64,000 bases of DNA from Flavobacterium humi (GTDB lineage Bacteria; Bacteroidota; Bacteroidia; Flavobacteriales; Flavobacteriaceae), in assembly GCF_004745595.1 (NCBI RefSeq), contig NZ_SRLH01000001.1, positions 124,001-188,000 of the forward strand, written 5' to 3'. Shown here one piece after another: positions 9,092 to 18,709 of this stretch; the first letter of the stretch is position 1; every line of letters begins with the position of its first letter. The notes under the pieces were generated by a model, which saw only the letters and a program-made list of their open reading frames with translations, did not search any database and was not told the origin of the DNA. A program made the translations under genes and the position numbers.

Positions 9092-9673
9092 ATGTTAGGA
9101 TTAAAACTGAAAACAGACCCGAAATGGGTAAATATTGTTGAAACAAACATCGAAGAGATACTCACCGACCATGCCTGGTGTGAGCAGAAAGCGGCTACCA
9201 ATGCCATTACCATGATTACTCATAATTCCGAAATAGAAGAATTAGTCACCGAATTGCTTGTCATCGCCCGCGAAGAACTGGAGCATCTGCAAATGGTCCA
9301 TGACCTGATCAAACGCAAAGGATACCAGCTTGGCCGCGAACGTAAGGACAATTATGTCAACGAGCTCTTCAAATTCCTCAAAAAAGACGGAAGCCGTTTG
9401 CAGTCATTGGTAGACAGGCTGTTGTTTTCAGCCATGATCGAGGCCAGGAGCTGTGAGCGTTTTAAAGTGCTTTCGGAAAATATCAAGGACGAAGAGCTCG
9501 CATCCTTTTACCGGGATCTTATGATTAGTGAAGCAGGGCATTACACCACATTCCTGACATTGGCCAGGAAACATGGCAATGAAGCCGAAGTCAACAAGCG
9601 CTGGAAAGAATGGATCGAGTACGAAGGCAGTATCATCACCAAATACGGTACACAGGAAACCATCCACGGATAA
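9092..9673 (+). CDS. miaE: tRNA-(ms2io6A37) hydroxylase MiaE
   Basis: A 193-residue four-helix diiron protein. The iron ligands are visible as two Glu/ExxH sets: AREELEHLQMVHDL near residue 72 (ExxH) and ISEAGHYTTFL near residue 147 (ExxH), with further Glu ligands at EARSCERF near residue 117. MiaE hydroxylates the isopentenyl side chain of 2-methylthio-N6-isopentenyladenosine at position 37 of tRNAs that read U-starting codons, such as the tRNA-Ser(TGA) encoded at 45.6 kb. Length and motif spacing are as expected for the Bacteroidetes form. A terminator follows it directly. Confidence 0.88.
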   Translation: MLGLKLKTDPKWVNIVETNIEEILTDHAWCEQKAATNAITMITHNSEIEELVTELLVIAREELEHLQMVHDLIKRKGYQLGRERKDNYVNELFKFLKKDGSRLQSLVDRLLFSAMIEARSCERFKVLSENIKDEELASFYRDLMISEAGHYTTFLTLARKHGNEAEVNKRWKEWIEYEGSIITKYGTQETIHG

Positions 9674-9682
9674 TAAAGCAAG

Positions 9683-9717
9683 AAGAAGATACCCATACAA
9701 AAGTATCTTCTTTTTTA
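9683..9717 (+). terminator. Intrinsic terminator after miaE
   Basis: AAGAAGATAC and GTATCTTCTT form a perfect 10-bp stem around a 10-base loop, followed by a run of T. Confidence 0.85.
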
Positions 9718-9761
9718 TTTTGCCTTACGGCTAAAACAGCCCTTCCTACTGCTTTGCCAGA

Positions 9762-10026
9762 TGGAGCAACTGCAACGTGCAATTTAGCAACTGCAACGTT
9801 TGATTTAGCGCCTGCACTGTTTGAGGAAGCACCTGCAACGCAAAAACAAGCACCTGCAGCGTTTGATTTAGCGCCTGCACTGTTTGAATAAGCACCTGCA
9901 ACGCAAAAACAAGTACCTGCAACGTTTGATTTAGTGCCTGCACTGTTTGAATAAGCACCTGCAACGCAAAAACAAGCACCTGCAACGTTTGATTTAGTGC
10001 CCGCACTGTTTGAATAAGCAATTGTA
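9762..10026. repeat. Array 1: twelve tandem 21-bp units with TGCAG core
   Basis: On the plus strand CTGCA (CCGCA in the last) recurs at 9770, 9791, 9812, 9833, 9854, 9875, 9896, 9917, 9938, 9959, 9980 and 10001, every 21 bases without exception; a degenerate unit may follow at 10022. On the minus strand each unit is a core close to TGCAGGTGCT plus an 11-base tail. Three tails (TATTCAAACAG, AAATCAAACGT, TGTTTTTGCGT) rotate in order, making a 63-bp higher-order repeat. The array fills most of the gap between miaE and the glycosyltransferase gene. The same unit family makes up array 2 at 32.2 kb. No start signal suggests that it is translated. Confidence 0.9.
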
Positions 10027-10138
10027 GCTTAAAACATCAAGCCTGCATATTACCGCACATCAGTTTGACCTATTTTTCTGTCAGGATTCACTTTTGATAA
10101 CTAATTAATAATTGTATTTTGCGCAAAAATTAATAGTA

Positions 10139-11368
10139 TTGAAAAATAAAACCCTTTTAATCATAGGCTTGGTTTGGCCGGAACCGGGATCTTCAGCCGC
10201 CGGGACAAGGATGCTACAGCTTATCGGGTTGTTCCTCAAACAAGGCTATACCATTGTTTTTGCTTCCGCAGCGCAGGAAAGCGATTTTTCTTCCGATCTG
10301 GAAACAATGGGAGTTTCTTCCCTTTCCATCGAATTGAATTCCGGCAGTTTCGATACCGCCATACAAAAACTCAACCCTGAAATTGTTTTATTTGACCGTT
10401 TTGTCACCGAAGAACAGTTTGGCTGGCGGGTGTATGAAAATTGCCCCAATGCCTTACGAATCCTGGATACCGAAGATTTGCATTGCCTGCGTTTGGCAAG
10501 GCAGGACGCCATAAAGAAAGGCATTGATTTCCAGCTTTCGGACCTGCTTTCAGAACCTGTGGCCAAAAGGGAAATAGCCAGTATCCTGCGGTGCGATTTA
10601 TCCTTGATCATTTCAGAATTTGAGATGCAGGTTCTGGCAACTGTCTTTAAGGTCGATATAAGCGCGTTGCATTACCTTCCGTTGTTTTACGATCCTTTGG
10701 AAGAAAGCAGCCTGCCTCTTTGTAAGGAAAGAAAAGATTTTGTTTTCATAGGCAATTTCCTCCATGCCCCGAATTGGGATGCCGTAAAACAGCTCAAGGA
10801 GAAAATATGGCCGCAAATCAGGAAGCAATTACCTGAAGTATCCTTGCATATTTACGGGGCCTATCCTTCACAAAAAGCATTGGAGCTCCATAACGAAAAA
10901 GAACATTTCCTGGTGCACGGAAGAGCCGCCACTGCCGCAGAAGTAATCTGTAAATCCAGGGTTTTGCTGGCACCGTTGCGCTTTGGTGCCGGTTTGAAAG
11001 GGAAACTGCTCGAAGCCATGCAATGGGGCACTCCAAGTATAACGACCACTATCGGTTCGGAAGGGATTGCGGAAACTGCCCTTTGGAACGGGTTTGTAAC
11101 AGATGATTTTGAAGCATTTGCCACAAAGGCAGTCCAATTGTACCAGGAGGAAATGCTTTGGCACCAATCGCAGGGAAAAGGATTTGAAACACTCCAAAAA
11201 CGGTTCAACATCCATTCATTTGAAGAAGTATTCGAGTACCGGATACGTTTTATCCTATCCGACATTGCAGCCCACAGGAAACAGCATTTTTTAGGAGCGC
11301 TTTTGTGGCACCATACTGTTTTGAGCACAAAATATATGTCACGATGGATTGAGGAAAAGAATAAATAA
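10139..11368 (+). CDS. Glycosyltransferase of GT4/GT-B type
   Basis: A 409-residue protein read from a TTG at 10139, giving MKNKTLLIIGLVWPEP at the start of the first Rossmann fold. An earlier TTG at 10112 is also in frame, but it falls inside a TATTTTG sequence that looks like a -7 promoter box, so I prefer 10139; no ATG lies before the conserved N terminus. The second half has RKDFVFIGNFLHAPNWDAV and LLAPLRFGAGLKGKLLEAM, the nucleotide-sugar site of the Glyco_trans_1_4 family, followed by GTPSITTTIGSEGI. It probably transfers a sugar in a surface polysaccharide or glycoprotein pathway. Donor and acceptor are unknown, and no other glycan genes are adjacent. Confidence 0.75.
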   Translation: MKNKTLLIIGLVWPEPGSSAAGTRMLQLIGLFLKQGYTIVFASAAQESDFSSDLETMGVSSLSIELNSGSFDTAIQKLNPEIVLFDRFVTEEQFGWRVYENCPNALRILDTEDLHCLRLARQDAIKKGIDFQLSDLLSEPVAKREIASILRCDLSLIISEFEMQVLATVFKVDISALHYLPLFYDPLEESSLPLCKERKDFVFIGNFLHAPNWDAVKQLKEKIWPQIRKQLPEVSLHIYGAYPSQKALELHNEKEHFLVHGRAATAAEVICKSRVLLAPLRFGAGLKGKLLEAMQWGTPSITTTIGSEGIAETALWNGFVTDDFEAFATKAVQLYQEEMLWHQSQGKGFETLQKRFNIHSFEEVFEYRIRFILSDIAAHRKQHFLGALLWHHTVLSTKYMSRWIEEKNK

Positions 11369-11478
11369 GTGAATTTTTTAAAAAAATATTGTAATGATAA
11401 TTTTATAACATAAATTTTGCTAATTTTATTAATAACTCGTCATGACACAGCGAAAAAGGTTTCTTAATAAATTTATTG

Positions 11479-14400
11479 ATGTTTAAAAAATACTTTTTTC
11501 TTCTTTTAACCACGGTTAGTTTTCAATTATCAGCGCAGGTATATGATTTTCAGTGTATAAATCAGGATGACGGCCTGCCTTCATCTAGCATCAATGCTGT
11601 TTTTCAGGATAGCCGCAATTACCTTTGGATTGGTACCGAAGGCGGCGGATTGGTAAAATACGACGGGATCAATTACGAAGTATTTGACAGGAATAAGGGT
11701 TTGTCAGGGGAATTCATCACCGATATCACCGAAGACATAAACAACAATATCATCATCGGGACCCGTTACGGAGGCGTCCATGTGTATGACGGCCAGTTTT
11801 TCAGCAGAAGATTTAGCCGTAAGACCAAAGCACTTACGAATGATTTAGTTTATAAAGTATTAAAAACCGATCAAGGAATCATCGTAGTGGCCCAAAATGA
11901 GGTCATCAGGATCGATTCTAACTACCGCAGCACTACCATAGTGCGTTTCGCACAAAACCAGGAGCCGGTAAATTCCATCATCGAAGTAAGCCCTGGACAG
12001 TATCTTTTAGGCACATCAAACGGCCTTTTACTAATTGACAAATCAAAACTGTCTCCCTTTTATACCGATAAGATTTCCGGAAAGACAACGGTTTGCAAGG
12101 ATCATAACAACAAGATCTACATCGGCACCGATAAAGGCCTGATGTTTACTTTTAAGGACAACAAACTCTCCGGCCCTGATTATATTGTAAGCCGTACGGG
12201 CAAGCCATATGCCATTAAGAATATTTTTGTGGGCAGGAGCGGCAATATCTGGTTCAGCAGTTATGATGACCAGGGGATATGCATGAATGCCAGATCGTAT
12301 TTTTCCTATTTTGACAAAAGCAATGGTTTTGCGGGAGAAAACGTAAACGGTTTTTACCAGGACGGCAACAGGAATCTATATGTTACCACTGACGGCACAG
12401 GTTTGTTTAAATCGGGCGCGCAGCAGTTTATCTCGTATTCGAATGTGGAATACCTGAACCGGTCGGATATTTTTTCGGTACTGATAAACAAAGACAAAAT
12501 ATATGTTTCTTCCCGGCAAAAGGAAGTGGCCCAATTGCTTTTCGACCAGGAAAACCCTATTCGTCTCCTTCGCAAATTCCCGATCAAAAAGGCTACGGCC
12601 AGTATTGTAAATAAGGAAGGCAAAGTGGTTTTCGGTTCTGACAAAGGCCTGGCCATCATTGATGGAAGCACACTTGCTAATATTAACCTGCAGGCTTTCA
12701 TAGACAATGGAGAACTGAATATCAAGAGCCTCTACCAGGATGACAAGTCAAGGTATTTTATCGGCACATTTGGAAACGGATTACTTATCGTAGACAAAAA
12801 TTACAAACTGATCCAGAAATTCAATAAGGAGGACTTGCCTTTTTTTAGCAATTACATTTCGGTTATCCTTCCGGTCGCACCCAACAAATGGTATATAGGC
12901 ACCAATATGGGTTTGTACCTGCTTAAAGAAGAAAAAAACAAGTTCTTTTTATCTAAAAAAATCATAGGTACCAATATCGAACTGGGCACACGGGACAGTT
13001 TCGGGAATTACTGGTTCGCAGGCGATAGGCGGATGAACGTGATCGTAAAGCATAAGATCAGAAGGAATTATACTGAAAAATCCGGGCTTTTATCGACTCT
13101 TTTTTATACGCTCATCGCTAATGAAGAAGGAGATTTGCTTATCGGGTCGAATTTAGGTGTGGCCAAGGCCAAAATAACGGCCCAGGGGAAAATACTGAAT
13201 ATCATCAATTATAATTCAAAAAACGGTTTCAGCGGTTTGGAAACCAATATGCGGGCGCAGTTTATGGATCATGAAGGCAGTATTTATTTTGCCACGATCA
13301 AAGGAATTTACCAATCGATACCCCATTACAGGATTGAAGAGAAGGTTGTCCCTAAAATCCAGATCATCAGCATTAATTTATTTAACGAAACCAATTCCTG
13401 GAATAAAAATGGCACCAACCACTGGATCAACCTGCCTGAAGAGAACCATGTCTTTAAAAATAATGAAAACCACCTGGTATTCAATTACCTGACCATCAAT
13501 AATAAAATTACCAAGAATGCTTTGTATTCGTATAAATTGGAAGGTATCGAAAAATCAACCTGGTCCAGGCCCACGGCACAAAGGGAAATCAATTACTCCA
13601 ATTTGAGTTTTGGGAAATACACCTTCAGGGTCCATGTGGTCAATAACCTGGGCATTCCAATGAGCGAGGAAGCTGCCTATTCGTTCAGTATAGAAAAACC
13701 GTTTTACCTGTATTGGTGGTTTATCCTGACTGCGCTTGGGATTATCGCTGCTATCCTGACCATCATTTTCAATAAAATCTCAAAATACAACAAAGATTTT
13801 GTCAAGAATTATTCGGAGAATGAATCTACAAACGAACAGTTCGGGCTGTATTTCCTGTTTTTAGGCATCACAGTCCCGCTGATTGATTTTATTATTGAGA
13901 TAACAAATGTCAGGGAAACCGATACCTTAAAATTCAACCTGATTACGGGCCTGGTACTTATTTCGGTTTACCTGTTGAGCAGGAAATACAAATTTGTATA
14001 CAATAACCTGAAATTCCTTTTTTCGCTTTTCCTTCTGATTTATACCATTGAAACAGTAAGGAAAATGGTAAGTTATCCGGAAAGCATCGCTTCTTATTTT
14101 GACTTCCTGATTATTTTTTTCCTGTCGTATAATATTTTCAAATCCATACGGATGTATTGGTTTTTTGTGTTTATGACCTTTGGGCTTGTGATCATATTGT
14201 ATACGACCAATGGGATTTCGAGGGAAATTATGGTGGCTTACCTGTATTGCATTTTCATTATCGCCATTCTGAACCATATCCGTTATGTTGTCAATTTAAA
14301 TGAAAACGACAAATTCCTTTTTGCCGATAATATCATCAACAAAGGCACTTCTTTGGTATTGGCAGTGAATAAAAAAGGTGAAATCGTGTATTGCAGTGAG

Positions 14401-17400
14401 ACCATCAGCCAGATTTTGGGTTATGAGCCCGGAGAAGTAAAAGGGTTTAATTATTGGAATTTAACCGAAGATTCCGAATTCAGCCCTAAAAAATATGACA
14501 TTAATCAAGGTTTGTATATCCGGAAATTAAAATGCAAAAACGGAAGCTACAAATTCATCCAGTGGAAAGATTCCAAATATTCCGATGACCTGTTTGTGGG
14601 TATCGGGCAGGATGTAACCGAACAGGTCGAAGTCCAGAACCAATACAAAAAACTGATCGAATCCGCATCGGACATGATTTACGAAGCGGACCTTAAAGGG
14701 AAATTTACCTATATCAACAATTTTACGGTCAAACTGCTGGGCTATTCCAGGGAAGAAACCATCGGCAAGCATTTTACGGCGTATATCAAAAAAGAATATA
14801 TAGACGAAGTTGTCGATTTTTACCGAAGCGTGCCGCTGGAAGCCGAAGACATTCCCTATATAGAATTCCCGATCCTTAAAAAAGACGGGCAGGAGCTGTG
14901 GGTTTCCCAAAAAGTGACACTTTCCAGGAATACCGAAGGCAAAGTGATTGGGTATGCCGCTATTGCCAGGGATATTACCATCCTTAAGAACATTGAGATC
15001 GAGCACAATTTGCGCCAGGCGAAAAACGAAGCTTACAACAAAACCATTAACCAGCTGGTAACCAAACGGTACACTCATGCCGATTCTTTCCATACGATTG
15101 TAAACCAGATTTTGAAAGCCGCTGCGGAAGGATCCAATATCAGCCGGATCAGCATCTGGAATTATTCGGAAGATAATATCCATTGCGTGAGCATGTACAA
15201 GCTTGATGAAGATGAATTCACCAACAATTTCACCATCTATAAATCTGAAAAACCCATTTATTTTGAAGGGCTGGAAAATGATAAGATTATCATTGCTTCG
15301 GATGTTTACGAAAACCATTATACACAGGAATTCACAAAAGATTATTTCCCGAACAACAACATCAGGTCAATGCTTGATGTCCCTATTATTGCCAGTGGGG
15401 AAATGGTTTCCCTGTTGTGTTTTGAAACCGTAAGGGAAATGCGCAATTGGGACAATGACGACATAAATTTCGCGCGTTCGGTCTCCGATGTGATTTCTTT
15501 GACTATCGAATCCCAGAAACGCCTTGAAACGGAACAGCACCTGGCTTTCAAAACTGAAATATTATCGGCCATTGCCACGTCCACCAAAAAACTATTGCGA
15601 AGCAACAATATTCAGGAATTGTTCTCGGATGTGTTTTCCATTATTGGAAAAGCGACCAAGATCGACAGGATTTATTATTTCGAACACAATGCGGCCGCCA
15701 AAACCTTAAGCCAGAAAAACGAATGGGTCAACGATAATATAACACCGCAAATTGACAACCAGGAACTCCAGAATATGACCTACGAAGCCTGCGACGTATT
15801 TTTGGAGCAATTGCTGGAAAACAAATTTTTCAAGGCAGTCATAGACGATATCAAAAACCCGGTCATCAAAAAAAGATGGGTGGACCAGGACATTCTATCG
15901 ATCCTTATTTTCCCTATTTTCGTTAAAAACCAGTTTTACGGATCTATTGGTTTTGATGATTGTACCAAAGGAAGGAACTGGACTGAAGATGAGGTTGGCG
16001 TACTGAAAATCCTCGCCAATAATATCGCTTCTGCCATAGAAAGGCTCGAAAACGAAACCTTGCTCCAGGAAAGTGAGCAGCGTTTCAGGCTGTTGGCCAA
16101 TAATATCCCAGGAACCGTTTTCCTTTCCGAATACGATGACAAATGGACAAAAGTGTACTTGAATGATGAGATTGAAAAACTGACCGGTTACCCTAAAACC
16201 GATTTCCTTGATAAAAAAGTTTCCCTCATAGACCTGGTCCACCCGCTAGATAAAGAAAACCTTATCAATTACACCAATTCGGCGATCCTTAAAAAAGAAG
16301 CCTACCATGTCGTGTACCGATTATTACGGAAAGATGATGTGTACATTTGGGTGGAAGAATTTGGCGATGCCATCATCAAGGAAGGCAAAGTGGCTTATAT
16401 TGAAGGTATTTTGGTCGATATCACGGAGAAAAAAGCCATTGATTCGGAAATCAAAGCCCGTGAATTGGCGGAAGCCTCCAGTAAAGCAAAATCAGAATTT
16501 TTGGCCAATATGAGCCATGAGATCAGGACTCCTTTGAATGCCATCATTGGTTTCTCAAACCTGCTCAAAGAAACAAAACTGGAGGAAAACCAGGCAGAAT
16601 ACATCTCAACGGTCAACCAATCGGCAAGTATTTTGCTGGAAGTGGTAAACGATATCCTGGATTTCTCCAAAATCGAAACCGGGAAATTCGATCTCGATTA
16701 TCAAAAAACCAACCTTCACGAATTAGCAGACCAGGTAATTGACATTATCCGTTTTGATTCGGAACAAAGGAACCTTTCCTTAAACCTTTTTATTGATGAA
16801 AACGTTCCTAAATATGTTTCAATCGATGCCCTGCGGATCAAACAGATTTTACTGAACTTATTATCAAACGCGGTAAAATTTACCAATAAAGGAAAAGTTG
16901 AATTGCATATTGAACTCGAATCGCTGACCAAAACCAATGCAAGACTCAAAATTTCGGTTATAGACACCGGAATAGGTATCAAAAAAGAAAACCAGAAGAA
17001 AATTTTCGAGCCTTTCTCACAAGAAGACAATTCCACCACCCGGAAATATGGAGGAACGGGGCTTGGGCTTGCCATTTCAAGCAATATCCTCAAACTGATG
17101 AAAAGCAGGCTGGAGCTTGCCAGTGATGTCAGAAAAGGAAGTACTTTTTATTTTACCCTCGATTTGGTTTACTTTAAGGAAGAAGAACCACTTTCAGCCG
17201 TTGATATCAACCAGATCGATGTTGATTTTGAAGATGTACACCAGCAAAGCAAAGAAAACGAAATCTTCCAGCAACCTAAAAAAATATTAGTAATCGAAGA
17301 CAATAAGATCAACATGCTGCTGGCCAAAACGCTGATCAAAAAAATCTTCCCCAATGCAGTAGTTTATGAAGCCAAGGACGGGAAAGTAGGAGTGGAGCAA

Positions 17401-17637
17401 TGCAAGGCAACCCATCCGGACATCATCCTGTTGGACATCCAGATGCCAATTCTTAACGGTTATGAGACCGCTCAGGAAATCCGTAAATTCGATCCCGACG
17501 TCCCGATAATTGCCCTAACGGCAGGAACCATCAAAGGAGAAAGGGAAAAATGCATGGAATCGGGAATGAATGATTACATATCAAAACCCATTATTAGGGA
17601 TTTATTTGAAAATGTGCTGTTAAAATGGCTGCAATAA
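11479..17637 (+). CDS. Giant hybrid sensor histidine kinase with propeller, PAS and GAF sensors
   Basis: A 2052-residue one-protein two-component system. Signal peptide, residues 1-20; two-component-regulator propeller repeats (DGLPSSSINAVFQD, YLWIGTEGGGLVKYD and others), about 22-640; Y_Y_Y domain, about 664-745; one membrane helix near 745-763, then six more between about 787 and 937; PAS domains near 950-1050 and 1056-1170; two GAF-like regions, about 1195-1345 and 1350-1520; a third PAS near 1533-1650; HisKA with phospho-acceptor His about 1680 (MSHEIRTPLNAIIGF); HATPase_c with NLLSNAVKF, DTGIGI and GGTGLGLA; C-terminal receiver with Asp about 1986 (LLDIQMP). It lacks the AraC output domain of classical hybrid systems, so it must signal to a separate partner. 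The first ATG, at 11479, was chosen as start. Confidence 0.85.
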   Translation: MFKKYFFLLLTTVSFQLSAQVYDFQCINQDDGLPSSSINAVFQDSRNYLWIGTEGGGLVKYDGINYEVFDRNKGLSGEFITDITEDINNNIIIGTRYGGVHVYDGQFFSRRFSRKTKALTNDLVYKVLKTDQGIIVVAQNEVIRIDSNYRSTTIVRFAQNQEPVNSIIEVSPGQYLLGTSNGLLLIDKSKLSPFYTDKISGKTTVCKDHNNKIYIGTDKGLMFTFKDNKLSGPDYIVSRTGKPYAIKNIFVGRSGNIWFSSYDDQGICMNARSYFSYFDKSNGFAGENVNGFYQDGNRNLYVTTDGTGLFKSGAQQFISYSNVEYLNRSDIFSVLINKDKIYVSSRQKEVAQLLFDQENPIRLLRKFPIKKATASIVNKEGKVVFGSDKGLAIIDGSTLANINLQAFIDNGELNIKSLYQDDKSRYFIGTFGNGLLIVDKNYKLIQKFNKEDLPFFSNYISVILPVAPNKWYIGTNMGLYLLKEEKNKFFLSKKIIGTNIELGTRDSFGNYWFAGDRRMNVIVKHKIRRNYTEKSGLLSTLFYTLIANEEGDLLIGSNLGVAKAKITAQGKILNIINYNSKNGFSGLETNMRAQFMDHEGSIYFATIKGIYQSIPHYRIEEKVVPKIQIISINLFNETNSWNKNGTNHWINLPEENHVFKNNENHLVFNYLTINNKITKNALYSYKLEGIEKSTWSRPTAQREINYSNLSFGKYTFRVHVVNNLGIPMSEEAAYSFSIEKPFYLYWWFILTALGIIAAILTIIFNKISKYNKDFVKNYSENESTNEQFGLYFLFLGITVPLIDFIIEITNVRETDTLKFNLITGLVLISVYLLSRKYKFVYNNLKFLFSLFLLIYTIETVRKMVSYPESIASYFDFLIIFFLSYNIFKSIRMYWFFVFMTFGLVIILYTTNGISREIMVAYLYCIFIIAILNHIRYVVNLNENDKFLFADNIINKGTSLVLAVNKKGEIVYCSETISQILGYEPGEVKGFNYWNLTEDSEFSPKKYDINQGLYIRKLKCKNGSYKFIQWKDSKYSDDLFVGIGQDVTEQVEVQNQYKKLIESASDMIYEADLKGKFTYINNFTVKLLGYSREETIGKHFTAYIKKEYIDEVVDFYRSVPLEAEDIPYIEFPILKKDGQELWVSQKVTLSRNTEGKVIGYAAIARDITILKNIEIEHNLRQAKNEAYNKTINQLVTKRYTHADSFHTIVNQILKAAAEGSNISRISIWNYSEDNIHCVSMYKLDEDEFTNNFTIYKSEKPIYFEGLENDKIIIASDVYENHYTQEFTKDYFPNNNIRSMLDVPIIASGEMVSLLCFETVREMRNWDNDDINFARSVSDVISLTIESQKRLETEQHLAFKTEILSAIATSTKKLLRSNNIQELFSDVFSIIGKATKIDRIYYFEHNAAAKTLSQKNEWVNDNITPQIDNQELQNMTYEACDVFLEQLLENKFFKAVIDDIKNPVIKKRWVDQDILSILIFPIFVKNQFYGSIGFDDCTKGRNWTEDEVGVLKILANNIASAIERLENETLLQESEQRFRLLANNIPGTVFLSEYDDKWTKVYLNDEIEKLTGYPKTDFLDKKVSLIDLVHPLDKENLINYTNSAILKKEAYHVVYRLLRKDDVYIWVEEFGDAIIKEGKVAYIEGILVDITEKKAIDSEIKARELAEASSKAKSEFLANMSHEIRTPLNAIIGFSNLLKETKLEENQAEYISTVNQSASILLEVVNDILDFSKIETGKFDLDYQKTNLHELADQVIDIIRFDSEQRNLSLNLFIDENVPKYVSIDALRIKQILLNLLSNAVKFTNKGKVELHIELESLTKTNARLKISVIDTGIGIKKENQKKIFEPFSQEDNSTTRKYGGTGLGLAISSNILKLMKSRLELASDVRKGSTFYFTLDLVYFKEEEPLSAVDINQIDVDFEDVHQQSKENEIFQQPKKILVIEDNKINMLLAKTLIKKIFPNAVVYEAKDGKVGVEQCKATHPDIILLDIQMPILNGYETAQEIRKFDPDVPIIALTAGTIKGEREKCMESGMNDYISKPIIRDLFENVLLKWLQ

Positions 17638-17679
17638 AACCTAAAAATTATATTTGTATAACGCTAAACAATAAAAATT

Positions 17680-18537
17680 ATGAAATGGCAAGGAAGACGC
17701 GAAAGCGGTAACGTCGAAGACAGAAGAGGTATGTCCTCCGGAGGAAAAGTAGTTGCCGGAGGCGGGATAATAGGAATTATTATTCTGTTAGTGAATATTT
17801 TTGGCGGTGAAAATGCCCAGATGCTCACCCCGGTACTGGAGCAGATGAACCAGCAGCCGGCCACCGAACAAACCCAGCAACGCCCGCTATCCGAAGAAGA
17901 AGAGTTAATTGGAAAATTCGTTAAAGTCAATTTTGGAATGATGGAAGACACCTGGTCCAAGATTTTCGCCGAAAACAATATCGATTACCGCAATCCTAAA
18001 ATGGTCTTGTTTACAGACGCAGTTGAAACCGCCTGCGGAAGTGCGACGGCAGCTTCCGGCCCGTTTTATTGTCCCGGCGACGAAAAAGTATATATGGATA
18101 TGGCTTTTTTCGAAGAACTCCGCACCCGTTTTGGCGCCAAAGGAGGTGATTTTGCCATCGCTTACGTCATGGCACACGAATTTGGGCACCATTTACAGAC
18201 CGTTTTGGGAACCTCCGGCAAAGTGCGCCAGCTGCAGCAAAAAGTAGGAGAGGCAGAAGGCAATAAATTATCGGTGGCTTTGGAGCTCCAGGCTGATTTT
18301 TATGCAGGAGTCTGGGCGAGCCACAACAAAGATGTGCTCGAAGAGGGCGACATCGACGAAGCTTTAAGTGCTGCAGAAGCCGTTGGCGATGATGCCATCC
18401 AAAGTAAAATGCAAGGCCATGTCGTACCGGAAACCTTTACCCACGGTACTTCCGAACAGCGTAAACATTGGTTTATGAAAGGCTACACATCCGGCGATAT
18501 CCGCCAGGGTGACACCTTTGCCGAGCTGGATAATTAG
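17680..18537 (+). CDS. Neutral zinc metallopeptidase, YpfJ family
   Basis: A 285-residue protein of the putative neutral zinc metallopeptidase family (YpfJ). It begins MKWQGRRESGNVEDRRG, a conserved N-terminal pattern of the family, followed by one membrane helix (residues about 25-45, GGGIIGIIILLVNIFGG). The zinc motif is MAHEFGHHLQ (HExxH with F as second residue) near residue 165. It has the CGSATAASGPFYCPGDEKVY segment near 110 and a third zinc ligand expected near ELQADFYAGVW at about 205. The active domain should face the periplasm. Substrates are unknown. Length is normal. Confidence 0.85.
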   Translation: MKWQGRRESGNVEDRRGMSSGGKVVAGGGIIGIIILLVNIFGGENAQMLTPVLEQMNQQPATEQTQQRPLSEEEELIGKFVKVNFGMMEDTWSKIFAENNIDYRNPKMVLFTDAVETACGSATAASGPFYCPGDEKVYMDMAFFEELRTRFGAKGGDFAIAYVMAHEFGHHLQTVLGTSGKVRQLQQKVGEAEGNKLSVALELQADFYAGVWASHNKDVLEEGDIDEALSAAEAVGDDAIQSKMQGHVVPETFTHGTSEQRKHWFMKGYTSGDIRQGDTFAELDN

Positions 18538-18592
18538 GAGCTATTCCTGCTGTCCATTGCAAGAAAACAACCTGAAAACATCATTTTATCAT

Positions 18593-18630
18593 AACAAAAG
18601 GAGCTTCCGTCCGGTCGCTCTTTTTTTATG
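18593..18630. terminator. Possible weak terminator between convergent genes
   Basis: AAAAGGAGC and GCTCTTTTTTT can pair over about eight bases around a 12-base loop between the peptidase gene and the comM-like gene. The stem is imperfect. Confidence 0.35.
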
Positions 18631-18709
18631 TAAAATGGTCCATGTTTTCAGGCCGTTTTGCTTTCCATTCCCATCAGGGCTAGGGGAAAAGCTTAAAATA
18701 CAGTATATT

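Noticed and set aside
9746..10021. A 91-residue minus-strand frame with heptad-like repeats (LQVLVFALQVLIQTVQAL) in array 1
   Set aside because: The 21-bp period keeps several frames open at once. There is no proper start region or signal, so the coiled-coil look is a by-product of the DNA repeat.
14527..15318. A 263-residue minus-strand frame inside the giant sensor kinase
   Set aside because: It is a shadow of the strongly supported plus-strand kinase, with unnatural composition and no motifs.
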